Below are positions 8,502 to 15,393 of a stretch of DNA of 16,283 bases, in pieces. The notes beneath the pieces were generated by a model, which saw nothing but the letters and a program-made list of their open reading frames with translations, was not told the DNA's origin and ran no database searches. Numbering within the stretch: position 1 is the stretch's first letter; the number at the start of each line of letters is the position of its first letter. Source of the DNA: an uncultured Clostridia bacterium (GTDB lineage Bacteria; Bacillota; Clostridia; TANB77; CAG-508). The stretch lies in assembly GCA_934167165.1 (NCBI GenBank), contig CAKPKG010000029.1:1-16283 (forward strand). The letters are read 5' to 3'. The translations under genes were made by a program, and so were the position numbers.

Positions 8502-8681
8502 GTTATTATGCAAGAACAAGAAGAAGCTAAAAAAAGGGTTTCAAGTAGACATAGTGGAGATGAAGCGAAAGAAACGGTACATAATGGAATATCGACATTT
8601 AAGAAAATATTTGGATCATATCAAGATTATTTAGCAAGAAAAGATACTAAAGAAGATGATAAAACTAAGGAGGATTTATAA
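6606..8681 (+). CDS. MoxR-like AAA+ ATPase with DUF6273-like N-terminal sensor region, copy 1
   Basis: 691 residues. Residues 1-130 resemble the lectin-like part seen in DUF6273 and formylglycine-enzyme-like proteins: SLEGRTGLYWTK (52-63), a variable stretch, then GGTRPVLP (90-97). Residues 178-272 carry the second DUF6273-type block (YEYNGKRYVRL, VWVEVLPVKWLVDEKS, FAGVQFN, FMDKYLS). A Lys/Arg/Asn linker leads to the AAA+ core at about 305-455: Walker A GKPGCGKS (323-330), Walker B ILFLEE (388-393), sensor 1 N431 and arginine finger R449 in LYDRF. A lid with DPRRW follows, then a Glu/Lys-rich coiled-coil-like tail. It should hydrolyse ATP. MoxR proteins remodel partner proteins together with VWA proteins, and one is encoded in this operon. 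AGGAG lies about 8 nt before the ATG. Its stop overlaps the next start as TAATG. Confidence 0.85.
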   Translation: MSNFTFLTEEQCFKGDKKLDILEKRGKKAAITDFSILLGGEVSKEHVENDSSLEGRTGLYWTKSGCGNISTYVVGNNGNRSCVLTFKRQGGTRPVLPFSTIDSISTNGDSGKHKRAKDGVLEVEYGYYPQKAASKDMQERLERAYISERISKTKNSYTTDSAKFDELETSFKPQTHQEYEYNGKRYVRLEANSCFGGNEFTLSNGESYRDGDNVWVEVLPVKWLVDEKSHIMITEKLIFAGVQFNKKSNYNTRNFNKTDIKTFMDKYLSRELVQTRDIAKQTKSSTEAIKRNRNPYNLDFSETSEADIIKGAIESNVSIFLHGKPGCGKSDRVKQLDPDFIELNLSHLDPELLDGLAGEKDGKAVHIKPPWLEELEAKCQEEADKIHILFLEELTNASPMMQSKAYGIALDKKVAGRWKLPENARVVAAGNELEDSLVANEMAEPLYDRFAHVNIETNTENWLEWAVTPDNFYERLDYKKDDKPKQKIHPAIYAFISYKGDEVLRTSYNKEYPEPHADPRRWKMASDMLYASNNPNTLKAIVGEDLTMDFIYFCQLPTITIEDVIKGNYKQEELEEMDLGRKLATVSGLVAVGNDDMPKIREFTKKLGAEICKKFEVQWAHGDEERLEQLQEVIMQEQEEAKKRVSSRHSGDEAKETVHNGISTFKKIFGSYQDYLARKDTKEDDKTKEDL

Positions 8682-9148
8682 TGTTTAGTGATGAATATGG
8701 TGAAGCAGTAGTAGAAGTTTTAGATATTCTGGATAACACCAATAAAACTGATGTGGACAAAATTCCATCAAACTTTATTAAATTTTTAGTCGATAATGCA
8801 TCAGAAGATTACAAAGTTAATTTAGATCATTCAAAGTTAATTAGTGAAATGGATTTAAAAGAAAAAACAAAGGAAATTCTTGGGGTTATATATATAAATT
8901 GGTGGTGCGATAAAAAAGACAAAGAAAATTATACAAAACAAATAAAAGAACTAGAAATAAAAAGACAAGAAGAAATAAAAGAAAAATATAATCCTAATAA
9001 AATATTTGAAAACAAAGTGCAAGAATATACAAATACAACCAAAGTAGACACAGCACAAAATGAAACCGTTACTACAATGATAGAATATAAGGAAAGCTTT
9101 TTTAAAAAGATTTGGAACAAGATCTTAAGTTTTTTTAATAAATGTTAA
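8681..9148 (+). CDS. Unknown 155-residue protein with C-terminal amphipathic helix
   Basis: I know no function. It resembles a small protein family common in Clostridia. The N-terminus is acidic and helical (EYGEAVVEVLDILDN, then a KIPSNFIKFL segment). A middle helix follows around LKEKTKEILGVIYINWW. Residues 93-113 form a highly charged coiled-coil-like helix ending in KYNPNKIF. After a Thr/Asn-rich linker the last 20 residues (YKESFFKKIWNKILSFFNKC) would make an amphipathic helix with aromatic residues on one face and lysines on the other, suited to membrane or partner docking. The start overlaps the stop of the ATPase gene (TAATG), with AAGGAGG just upstream, so it is probably translated with ATPase copy 1. 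Confidence 0.75.
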   Translation: MFSDEYGEAVVEVLDILDNTNKTDVDKIPSNFIKFLVDNASEDYKVNLDHSKLISEMDLKEKTKEILGVIYINWWCDKKDKENYTKQIKELEIKRQEEIKEKYNPNKIFENKVQEYTNTTKVDTAQNETVTTMIEYKESFFKKIWNKILSFFNKC

Positions 9149-9167
9149 GAAAGAGGAGAAGATAATA

Positions 9168-9572
9168 ATGAATAAAGAGCAAGTAGATTTATTAGGTGAA
9201 TATATAAAAGTTGGAAAGTCAGCAGTTCTAATAGAAGAAATACCAAAGAGTGTAATTAAAAAAGGAGCTATTGTAATTAATTCTAATTGTTCAAACTCAG
9301 AATTAATGGGACATTATAATAATTTAGAGTATGTTGCTCCAGAATGGTATGATAAATTGATAGTGAGTTCTAAATTTCATACTCCAGTTTTAATAATAAA
9401 AGATATAAATAAAGTACCAGAGGAAGAACAAAGAAGATTTATTGAACTTTTTAAGTATAAAAAAGTATATGTTAATAAAATACCAGAAAATTGTATGATT
9501 TTTGTAACATATTCTGACTTAAAAGAAAATCCTATAGATGAAGAAGTGTATTCATTTATGGCACATATTTAA
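9168..9572 (+). CDS. Degenerate AAA+-core-like protein (pseudo-ATPase)
   Basis: 134 residues. From about residue 18 it lines up with residues 317-452 of the neighbouring ATPase. APEWYDKL (57-64) matches PPWLEEL, VLIIKDI (74-80) sits on Walker B ILFLEEL, IPENCMIFVTYSDLKE matches LPENARVVAAGNELED, and VYSFMAHI matches LYDRFAHV. Every catalytic feature is gone: the P-loop is replaced by EEIPKSVIKKG, Walker B E392/E393 become K/D, sensor 1 N becomes S, and the arginine finger is lost. The lid and the N-terminal sensor region are absent. It cannot bind ATP in the usual way but may keep the fold and sit in or against the ATPase ring. GAGGAG precedes the ATG and the frame is intact, so it looks selected rather than decayed. 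The relationship is my alignment by eye. Confidence 0.7.
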   Translation: MNKEQVDLLGEYIKVGKSAVLIEEIPKSVIKKGAIVINSNCSNSELMGHYNNLEYVAPEWYDKLIVSSKFHTPVLIIKDINKVPEEEQRRFIELFKYKKVYVNKIPENCMIFVTYSDLKENPIDEEVYSFMAHI

Positions 9573-9592
9573 AAAAGTAAAGGAGAGAGTTT

Positions 9593-11488
9593 ATGAGTAA
9601 TTTTACTTTTTTAACCGAAGAACAATGTTTTAAAGGAGATAAAAAATTAGATATATTAGAAAAAAGAGGAAAAAAAGCAGCAATAACTGATTTTTCTATT
9701 TTACTTGGTGGAGAAGTATCTAAAGAACATGTTGAAAACGATAGTTCTTTAGAAGGAAGAACAGGACTTTATTGGACAAAATCAGGTTGTGGAAATATTA
9801 GCACGTACGTGGTTGGTAATAATGGTAACAGAAGTTGTGTACTTACTTTCAAGCGCCAAGGTGGAACTCGCCCAGTTTTACCATTCTCAACAATTGATTC
9901 AATCTCCACAAACGGAGATAGTGGGAAACACAAAAGAGCAAAAGATGGTGTTTTAGAGGTAGAGTATGGATATTATCCACAAAAGGCGGCATCAAAAGAT
10001 ATGCAAGAAAGATTAGAAAGAGCATATATAAGTGAAAGAATATCAAAAACAAAAAATAGTTACACAACAGATTCTGCTAAGTTCGATGAGCTTGAGACCT
10101 CTTTTAAACCACAAACACATCAAGAATACGAATATAATGGAAAGAGATATGTAAGACTAGAAGCAAATTCTTGCTTTGGTGGTAATGAATTTACACTTTC
10201 AAATGGAGAAAGTTACAGAGATGGTGACAATGTTTGGGTAGAAGTGCTACCAGTAAAATGGCTAGTTGATGAAAAATCCCATATAATGATAACAGAAAAA
10301 TTAATATTTGCAGGAGTGCAATTTAATAAAAAAAGCAACTATAATACAAGAAATTTTAACAAAACAGATATAAAAACATTTATGGATAAATACTTATCAA
10401 GAGAGTTAGTACAAACAAGAGATATAGCAAAACAAACGAAATCAAGTACAGAAGCAATAAAAAGAAATAGAAATCCATACAATTTAGATTTTTCTGAAAC
10501 AAGTGAGGCAGATATCATAAAAGGAGCAATAGAAAGCAATGTATCAATATTTTTACACGGAAAACCTGGATGTGGAAAAAGTGATAGAGTAAAACAATTA
10601 GATCCAGACTTTATAGAATTAAACTTAAGTCATTTAGATCCAGAGCTGTTAGATGGATTAGCGGGAGAAAAAGATGGCAAAGCAGTACATATAAAACCAC
10701 CATGGCTAGAAGAATTAGAAGCAAAGTGCCAAGAAGAAGCAGATAAAATACATATATTATTTTTAGAAGAATTAACAAATGCATCACCAATGATGCAATC
10801 AAAGGCATATGGAATCGCACTAGACAAAAAAGTAGCAGGAAGATGGAAACTACCAGAAAATGCAAGAGTAGTGGCAGCAGGAAACGAATTAGAAGATTCG
10901 TTAGTAGCAAATGAAATGGCAGAGCCATTGTATGATAGATTTGCACATGTAAATATAGAAACGAATACAGAAAATTGGCTCGAATGGGCAGTAACACCGG
11001 ATAACTTTTACGAAAGATTAGACTATAAGAAAGATGATAAGCCAAAACAAAAAATACATCCAGCTATATATGCATTTATAAGTTATAAAGGCGATGAAGT
11101 ATTAAGAACGTCATATAATAAAGAGTACCCAGAGCCACATGCGGATCCAAGAAGATGGAAAATGGCATCAGATATGTTATATGCGTCAAATAATCCAAAT
11201 ACATTAAAAGCAATAGTAGGAGAAGATTTAACAATGGATTTTATATATTTCTGTCAATTACCAACAATAACTATTGAAGATGTAATAAAAGGAAACTATA
11301 AACAAGAAGAACTAGAAGAAATGGATTTAGGAAGAAAGTTAGCAACAGTATCAGGATTAGTAGCAGTAGGTAATGATGATATGCCAAAGATAAGAGAATT
11401 TACAAAAAAATTAGGAGCAGAAATATGTAAAAAGTTTGAAGTGCAATGGGCACATGGGGATGAAGAAAGATTAGAGCAATTACAAGAA
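9593..11488 (+). repeat. Direct repeat, copy 2 (1,896 bp)
   Basis: Second copy of the 6606-8501 sequence, offset by 2,987 bp. The 1.1 kb between the copies holds the 155- and 134-residue genes. No insertion sequence or terminal repeats are seen at either boundary. Such a long direct repeat should allow deletion or amplification of the intervening genes by homologous recombination. Confidence 0.93.
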
Positions 11489-11653
11489 ATTATTATGCAA
11501 GAACAAGAAGAAGCTAAAAAAAAGGTTTCAAGTAAACATAGTGGAGACGAAGCGAAAGAAACGGTACATAGTGGAATATCGACATTTAAGAAAATATTTG
11601 GATCATATCAGCAATATTTAGCAAAAGGAATAGAAGAAGATAAATCAAAATAA
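9593..11653 (+). CDS. MoxR-like AAA+ ATPase with DUF6273-like N-terminal sensor region, copy 2
   Basis: 686 residues, identical to copy 1 through residue 632, so all domains and catalytic residues given for copy 1 (Walker A 323-330, Walker B 388-393, N431, R449) are present. Differences are confined to the tail: V633I, R644K, R648K, N660S, then a divergent end (QQYLAKGIEEDKSK here, DYLARKDTKEDDKTKEDL in copy 1). The tails could choose different partners: copy 1 is coupled to the 155-residue protein, copy 2 sits 16 bp before the VWA/metallopeptidase gene. AAAGGAG precedes the ATG. The two products could form mixed rings. The nucleotide identity implies recent duplication or gene conversion. 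Confidence 0.85.
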   Translation: MSNFTFLTEEQCFKGDKKLDILEKRGKKAAITDFSILLGGEVSKEHVENDSSLEGRTGLYWTKSGCGNISTYVVGNNGNRSCVLTFKRQGGTRPVLPFSTIDSISTNGDSGKHKRAKDGVLEVEYGYYPQKAASKDMQERLERAYISERISKTKNSYTTDSAKFDELETSFKPQTHQEYEYNGKRYVRLEANSCFGGNEFTLSNGESYRDGDNVWVEVLPVKWLVDEKSHIMITEKLIFAGVQFNKKSNYNTRNFNKTDIKTFMDKYLSRELVQTRDIAKQTKSSTEAIKRNRNPYNLDFSETSEADIIKGAIESNVSIFLHGKPGCGKSDRVKQLDPDFIELNLSHLDPELLDGLAGEKDGKAVHIKPPWLEELEAKCQEEADKIHILFLEELTNASPMMQSKAYGIALDKKVAGRWKLPENARVVAAGNELEDSLVANEMAEPLYDRFAHVNIETNTENWLEWAVTPDNFYERLDYKKDDKPKQKIHPAIYAFISYKGDEVLRTSYNKEYPEPHADPRRWKMASDMLYASNNPNTLKAIVGEDLTMDFIYFCQLPTITIEDVIKGNYKQEELEEMDLGRKLATVSGLVAVGNDDMPKIREFTKKLGAEICKKFEVQWAHGDEERLEQLQEIIMQEQEEAKKKVSSKHSGDEAKETVHSGISTFKKIFGSYQQYLAKGIEEDKSK

Positions 11654-11669
11654 AAGTAAAGGAGGATAT

Positions 11670-12968
11670 ATGAGTGTAGATATAGATAGCATAAAAAGAA
11701 AGCTTCTAATAAAGTACCCAACTTTTGGAAGTGCAGTAGCAAATCTTGATTTCCAAGAATGCAAAGACATAGCAACTGCAGGTACAAATGGAAAGGTAAT
11801 TTTGTATAATCCTAAATTTTTAGAAGATTTGTCTGAAAAACAGCAAATTTTTATATTTGCTCATGAGATATGTCATGTTGCTTTTGAACATATTTTTAGA
11901 AGTGAAGGAAAAGATAAGAGATTATGGAATATTGCAACAGACTCTGTAATAAATGCGTTATTAGAACAAGATGGATTACCGATGGTTGAGGGTGGAGTAG
12001 ATATTCCTGAAGCAATAAACTATGATGCAGAGGAGATGTATAATAAATTATTAGAAAAAGAAAAGAAAAAACAGAAACAGCAAAGTGGGCAAGAAAATCA
12101 AGGAGAACAAAATTCTCAAAGAGGACAAGAAGAAACTGATATTGGTCATGATACACACAGTTTATGGGATAAAGCAATAGAAGAAAGAAAAAAAGAACAA
12201 CAAGAGCAAACAAAAAATGAAGAAGAGACAGAAGAAAAAGAACAAGAAGAAAAATCGAAATTTTCTGAGCAGGGTGAAAGAGAAACCTTTAAACAGAATA
12301 AAATAGAAAGAAGAAAACAATTACATAAATTGAGTAGAGAATTAGCAAATAAGGCATCGCATGAAATAGAAAATGGGATGCAAAGAGAAGGAAAAAAATT
12401 GTCTGACATTGGAATAGCTACCCCATTAATTGATTGGAGAAAATTGTTAAGACAAGCAATAAGATATGATGAAGAATATACAAGAAAAAATGTCAGAATG
12501 AGAAATGGATATTTTAGACATAAGCTAGAACAACTTCCAATACCAGAAACAGAAATATTATTAGATACAAGTGCATCAGTAAGTGAGGTATTGTTAAAGA
12601 ATTTTTTAAGAGAATGTAAAAATATTTTAGATAATTCAAAAGTTAAAGCAGGATGTTTCAACACAGAGTTTCATGGATTTACAGAGCTCAAAAAACCAGA
12701 AGACATTGATAATATGAGTTTTCCAATAGGTGGAGGAACGGATTTTAATGCGGCGGTCGGAGCTTTTTCAAGAAAAACACCAAACAAAATAATATTTACA
12801 GATGGAGAAGCTGATATGCCTAGAGAAACTGTTAGAAATGTTATTTGGGTTGTATTTGGTGATGAGAAGATTAATCCTAAAGGTGGAAAAGTAATAAATA
12901 TTACAGGTGAACAATTAAGAAGATTGCATAAATCTTTTATTCAAGATAAGGATGATAGAAGTAGATAA
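11670..12968 (+). CDS. DUF2201-type metallopeptidase-like plus VWA-like protein
   Basis: 432 residues. The N-terminal part (about 1-125) carries HEICH at 65-69, an HExxH zinc motif, with a conserved-looking NIATDSVINALL segment after it (D91 as possible third ligand). This is the DUF2201_N putative metallopeptidase layout. Residues 128-225 are a Lys/Glu/Gln-rich low-complexity linker. The C-terminal VWA-like domain (about 290-415) has a MIDAS-like set: D299-T-S-A-S303, T357 in GGGTDFN and D378 in FTDGEAD. VWA proteins of this class work with MoxR ATPases, in line with its place after ATPase copy 2. GGAGG lies 7 nt before the ATG. It is the last gene of the operon, ending in a terminator that overlaps its stop. 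Whether it is a protease in fact, or only a metal-binding adaptor, cannot be told from sequence. Confidence 0.88.
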   Translation: MSVDIDSIKRKLLIKYPTFGSAVANLDFQECKDIATAGTNGKVILYNPKFLEDLSEKQQIFIFAHEICHVAFEHIFRSEGKDKRLWNIATDSVINALLEQDGLPMVEGGVDIPEAINYDAEEMYNKLLEKEKKKQKQQSGQENQGEQNSQRGQEETDIGHDTHSLWDKAIEERKKEQQEQTKNEEETEEKEQEEKSKFSEQGERETFKQNKIERRKQLHKLSRELANKASHEIENGMQREGKKLSDIGIATPLIDWRKLLRQAIRYDEEYTRKNVRMRNGYFRHKLEQLPIPETEILLDTSASVSEVLLKNFLRECKNILDNSKVKAGCFNTEFHGFTELKKPEDIDNMSFPIGGGTDFNAAVGAFSRKTPNKIIFTDGEADMPRETVRNVIWVVFGDEKINPKGGKVINITGEQLRRLHKSFIQDKDDRSR

Positions 12969-12995
12969 AGTGCCTATAGAGGTGCTTTATTTTTG
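12967..12995 (+). terminator. Terminator of the AAA/VWA operon
   Basis: AAAGTGCC (12967-12974) pairs with GGTGCTTT (12981-12988), including two G-U pairs, around a 6-nt loop; ATTTTTG follows. The stem overlaps the stop codon of the VWA gene. Confidence 0.75.
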
Positions 12996-13000
12996 AAGAC

Positions 13001-13024
13001 ATTTATGGTATATTAACCATAAAT
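13001..13024. promoter_or_regulatory. Inverted repeat over a candidate promoter of the MFS gene
   Basis: ATTTATGGT (13001-13009) and ACCATAAAT (13016-13024) are perfect inverted repeats with a 6-bp spacer. The spacer and arm include TGGTATATT, an extended -10 box (TATATT at 13009-13014). A dimeric repressor bound here would block the promoter. No regulator gene for it lies in the window. Confidence 0.45.
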
Positions 13025-13100
13025 AAATATCATAATAGGTAAAAAAATATAGTTGATTTAAATAATTGGATAAAGATATAGGAGAATTAGACGAAACAAA

Positions 13101-14276
13101 ATGAAAGAGATAAAAGCTGAAAATAAAATATTAATAATGCTAGCGTTTTTTAGTATATCAATTGGACTATGGGGAAACTTTAGACAGCTTTGGCTACAAG
13201 ATAATAATTTTCCTGTAACACAGATAAGTAATATTATAAGCATAGGAACTTTTATTAGTGTTATAGGAATAGCTTTAATTGGAAAATATGTAACATTAAA
13301 TAAATTAAAGAAAACATTAACATCAATTTTGATTATAAAATTCATTAATATGTTAGCATTATATTTTTTGAATGGAACAAATAAAATAGAACAAATAAAA
13401 TTGGCTATAATGATAGATATAGTAATGGAATATATAATTATAACGAGTATATATCCATTAATAACTACAATAGTAAAAAGTGATACAATATATAGTAAAA
13501 GAAAATTAACAGAATATCTATTTCGAGATATAGGCATTTTATTTGGTGGAATATTTATAGGGAAAAGTGTTGCAGGAATATTAGTAAACTATAATATTTG
13601 CTTAATAATATCAAATGTATTTTTATTAATTTCAATATTTACTATGTTAAATATAAAAATTAATAAAATAGAAGAAAAACATTCAGTAAAAAACTCAATG
13701 ATTAAGTATATATTAAAAAGCAAAATAATGTCATTATACTTATTAGATATGTTTGTAGGAAAAATAGCAATGTCAACTGCATTAGGACTAAAAATGCTAA
13801 CACTAACAAATTATTTTGCATTTTCTGATAGTATTGCAACTAATTATTTATTGATAGTAGGATTAATTGCAGATGGAATAGGAATATTAGCACTTAAATA
13901 TTTAACACCTAAAAATGATTATTTAACAATAACAATAAAATTTGGTATAAGATTTATATGGTATGTAGTTGTTTTTATATCAAATAATTTAATAATAACT
14001 TTAATAGCAATAACGTGGTCGTTACTTATTTCAACTGCATATGAAAATATATGCGATGGAGTATATATAAATCGTGTAGAAAATAATTATCAATTATCAT
14101 TTGCGAATATAAGATATATAATAAGATTTCTAGGAGAAGCAATAGGAGTATTCTTTTGTGGAATAATGTATGAAATAGGACTTAAATACATGCTTGGATT
14201 ATCTGCAATATTTATGATTTTTCAAATAGGACTAGCATATTATTTAATTCATTTAAGAAGGGTGGAAGCTCAATAA
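13101..14276 (+). CDS. MFS-like membrane transporter
   Basis: 391 residues with about 12 hydrophobic helices in two halves, joined by a charged segment near residues 188-205 (KINKIEEKHSVKN). Helix 1 with IGLWGNFRQLWLQ, a GKYVTLNKLKK loop between helices 2 and 3 and the overall size fit the major facilitator superfamily, but motif A is weak and no substrate is evident. The first methionine has a poor ribosome site: the nearest AGGAG (13080-13084) is 16 nt away. Translation may therefore be weak, or a non-ATG start may lie upstream. It follows the AAA/VWA operon on the same strand but is separated by a terminator and has its own candidate promoter, so a functional link is only suggested by proximity. 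Confidence 0.7.
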   Translation: MKEIKAENKILIMLAFFSISIGLWGNFRQLWLQDNNFPVTQISNIISIGTFISVIGIALIGKYVTLNKLKKTLTSILIIKFINMLALYFLNGTNKIEQIKLAIMIDIVMEYIIITSIYPLITTIVKSDTIYSKRKLTEYLFRDIGILFGGIFIGKSVAGILVNYNICLIISNVFLLISIFTMLNIKINKIEEKHSVKNSMIKYILKSKIMSLYLLDMFVGKIAMSTALGLKMLTLTNYFAFSDSIATNYLLIVGLIADGIGILALKYLTPKNDYLTITIKFGIRFIWYVVVFISNNLIITLIAITWSLLISTAYENICDGVYINRVENNYQLSFANIRYIIRFLGEAIGVFFCGIMYEIGLKYMLGLSAIFMIFQIGLAYYLIHLRRVEAQ

Positions 14277-14344
14277 ATGCTAATAAGAATTGTGAGTTGT
14301 ATGAATATAGTTTATAATACTATTTAGAAAAGACTGAAATTTTA

Positions 14345-14373
14345 TTGTGAAATATTACTATTGCTTATATTAT
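14345..14373 (+). promoter_or_regulatory. Candidate promoter of murI
   Basis: TTGTGA (14345-14350) and TATTAT (14368-14373) are spaced by 17 bp. A second candidate is TTTACA (14395-14400) with TACAAT (14417-14422) at 16 bp. The 213-nt gap contains no ORF I can support and no clear terminator for the MFS gene. Confidence 0.35.
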
Positions 14374-14489
14374 ATCCTATATATAAACCTGATATTTACA
14401 TAGTTATTATATAAGTTACAATGCGAGAAAAAAGTGTAAATCAGTTATAACATAAATATAATAATGCAATATATGAAAGAAGGAAAATA

Positions 14490-15263
14490 ATGAACAATAA
14501 CCCAATAGGAGTATTTGATTCAGGAATAGGTGGATTATCAGTTTTAAAGCAAATTATTAAATTATTACCAAATGAAAAATACATATATTATGCTGACACA
14601 GATAATGTACCTTATGGATTAAAAACTAAAGAACAAATATTAGAATATGTAGAAAATGCAATAGACTTTTTAAATTCAAAAAAAGTTAAGGCAATGGTTG
14701 TAGCATGCAATACAGCTACAAGTGTGGCAATTAAAGATTTAAGAAGTGATTATAACATTCCAATAATAGGAATAGAACCAGCTATAAAGCCAGCAATAGA
14801 AAATAGAAAAAACAAAAAAGTTTTATTAATGGCAACACCGGTTACAGTAAAGGGAGAAAAGATTAAGAATTTAATAAAAAGACTAGGAGCAGAGGACATT
14901 GTAGAATTAATTGCAATGCCTAAACTTGTTGAATTTGCAGAAAGTGGTGAATTCAATACGGAGAGAGTTAAAGAGTATATAAGCGAGAGTTTAGAAAAAT
15001 TTAACCTAGAAGAATATTCATATTTAGTACTTGGTTGCACACATTTTCCATATTTTAAAACAACGTTAAAAGAAATGCTTCCAGATAACATATGTGTAAT
15101 TGATGGAAGTATAGGTGTAGCAGAAAGATTAAAAGAGGTTTTGGAAGATAATAAAATTCTTGGAAATAATAATTTGGAAATTGCATTTTATTATTCTGGA
15201 AGAAAAGTTGAAGAAGAATTAGAAATAGCAAAATTAAAAAACTTGATGGATAAAATACAATAA
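14490..15263 (+). CDS. murI: Glutamate racemase
   Basis: Converts L-glutamate to D-glutamate for peptidoglycan synthesis, in the cytoplasm, without a cofactor. The 257 residues fit the family. The two-cysteine active site is complete: D10-S11 in FDSGIGGLSV, Y42 in the PYG loop, C73 in ACNTAT and C183 with H185 in GCTHFPY. Two alpha/beta halves each supply one cysteine, which remove and add the alpha proton on opposite faces. GAAGGAA lies about 5 nt upstream of the ATG. The next gene has its own promoter, so murI is probably transcribed alone or with weak read-through. Confidence 0.95.
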   Translation: MNNNPIGVFDSGIGGLSVLKQIIKLLPNEKYIYYADTDNVPYGLKTKEQILEYVENAIDFLNSKKVKAMVVACNTATSVAIKDLRSDYNIPIIGIEPAIKPAIENRKNKKVLLMATPVTVKGEKIKNLIKRLGAEDIVELIAMPKLVEFAESGEFNTERVKEYISESLEKFNLEEYSYLVLGCTHFPYFKTTLKEMLPDNICVIDGSIGVAERLKEVLEDNKILGNNNLEIAFYYSGRKVEEELEIAKLKNLMDKIQ

Positions 15264-15308
15264 TACTAACAAAAAATTTTTACAATCATTAAATAAAATA
15301 TGCAGAAC

Positions 15309-15337
15309 TTGCTGTTTTACTTAGAGTATGATATAAT
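15309..15337 (+). promoter_or_regulatory. Strong promoter of the 92-residue gene
   Basis: TTGCTG (15309-15314) and a perfect TATAAT (15332-15337) are 17 bp apart, with an extended TG at 15329-15330. It is the best promoter in the window. The short leader can fold: CCTAGATAC (15352-15360) can pair with GTATC (15373-15377) and TAGG (15382-15385). TAGG is part of the Shine-Dalgarno sequence, so translation may be tuned by the fold. Confidence 0.75.
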
Positions 15338-15393
15338 ATAGACCTAATTTACCTAGATACAGGGTATAATATGTATCATTTTAGGAGGAAATT

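Noticed and set aside
9195..9221. G-x5-GKS (residues 10-18) in the 134-residue protein looks like a Walker A motif.
   Set aside because: The spacing is one residue too long for GxxxxGK[ST]. The segment lies before the beta-1 strand (SAVLIEE) when aligned with the ATPase, so the true P-loop position is the later EEIPKSVIKKG, which lacks GK[ST].
6606..11653. Composite transposon explanation for the long direct repeats.
   Set aside because: The repeats are coding sequences for an ATPase; there is no transposase, no terminal inverted repeat and no target duplication at the borders.
12146..12664. A 172-codon minus-strand ORF opposite the VWA gene.
   Set aside because: The sense strand has clear HExxH and MIDAS motifs; the antisense product is Ser/Phe/Leu-rich without motifs or a start site.
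6606..12968. A complete diversity-generating retroelement.
   Set aside because: No reverse transcriptase, accessory gene or adenine-rich template repeat is present in the window; only a variable-region-like stretch is seen.
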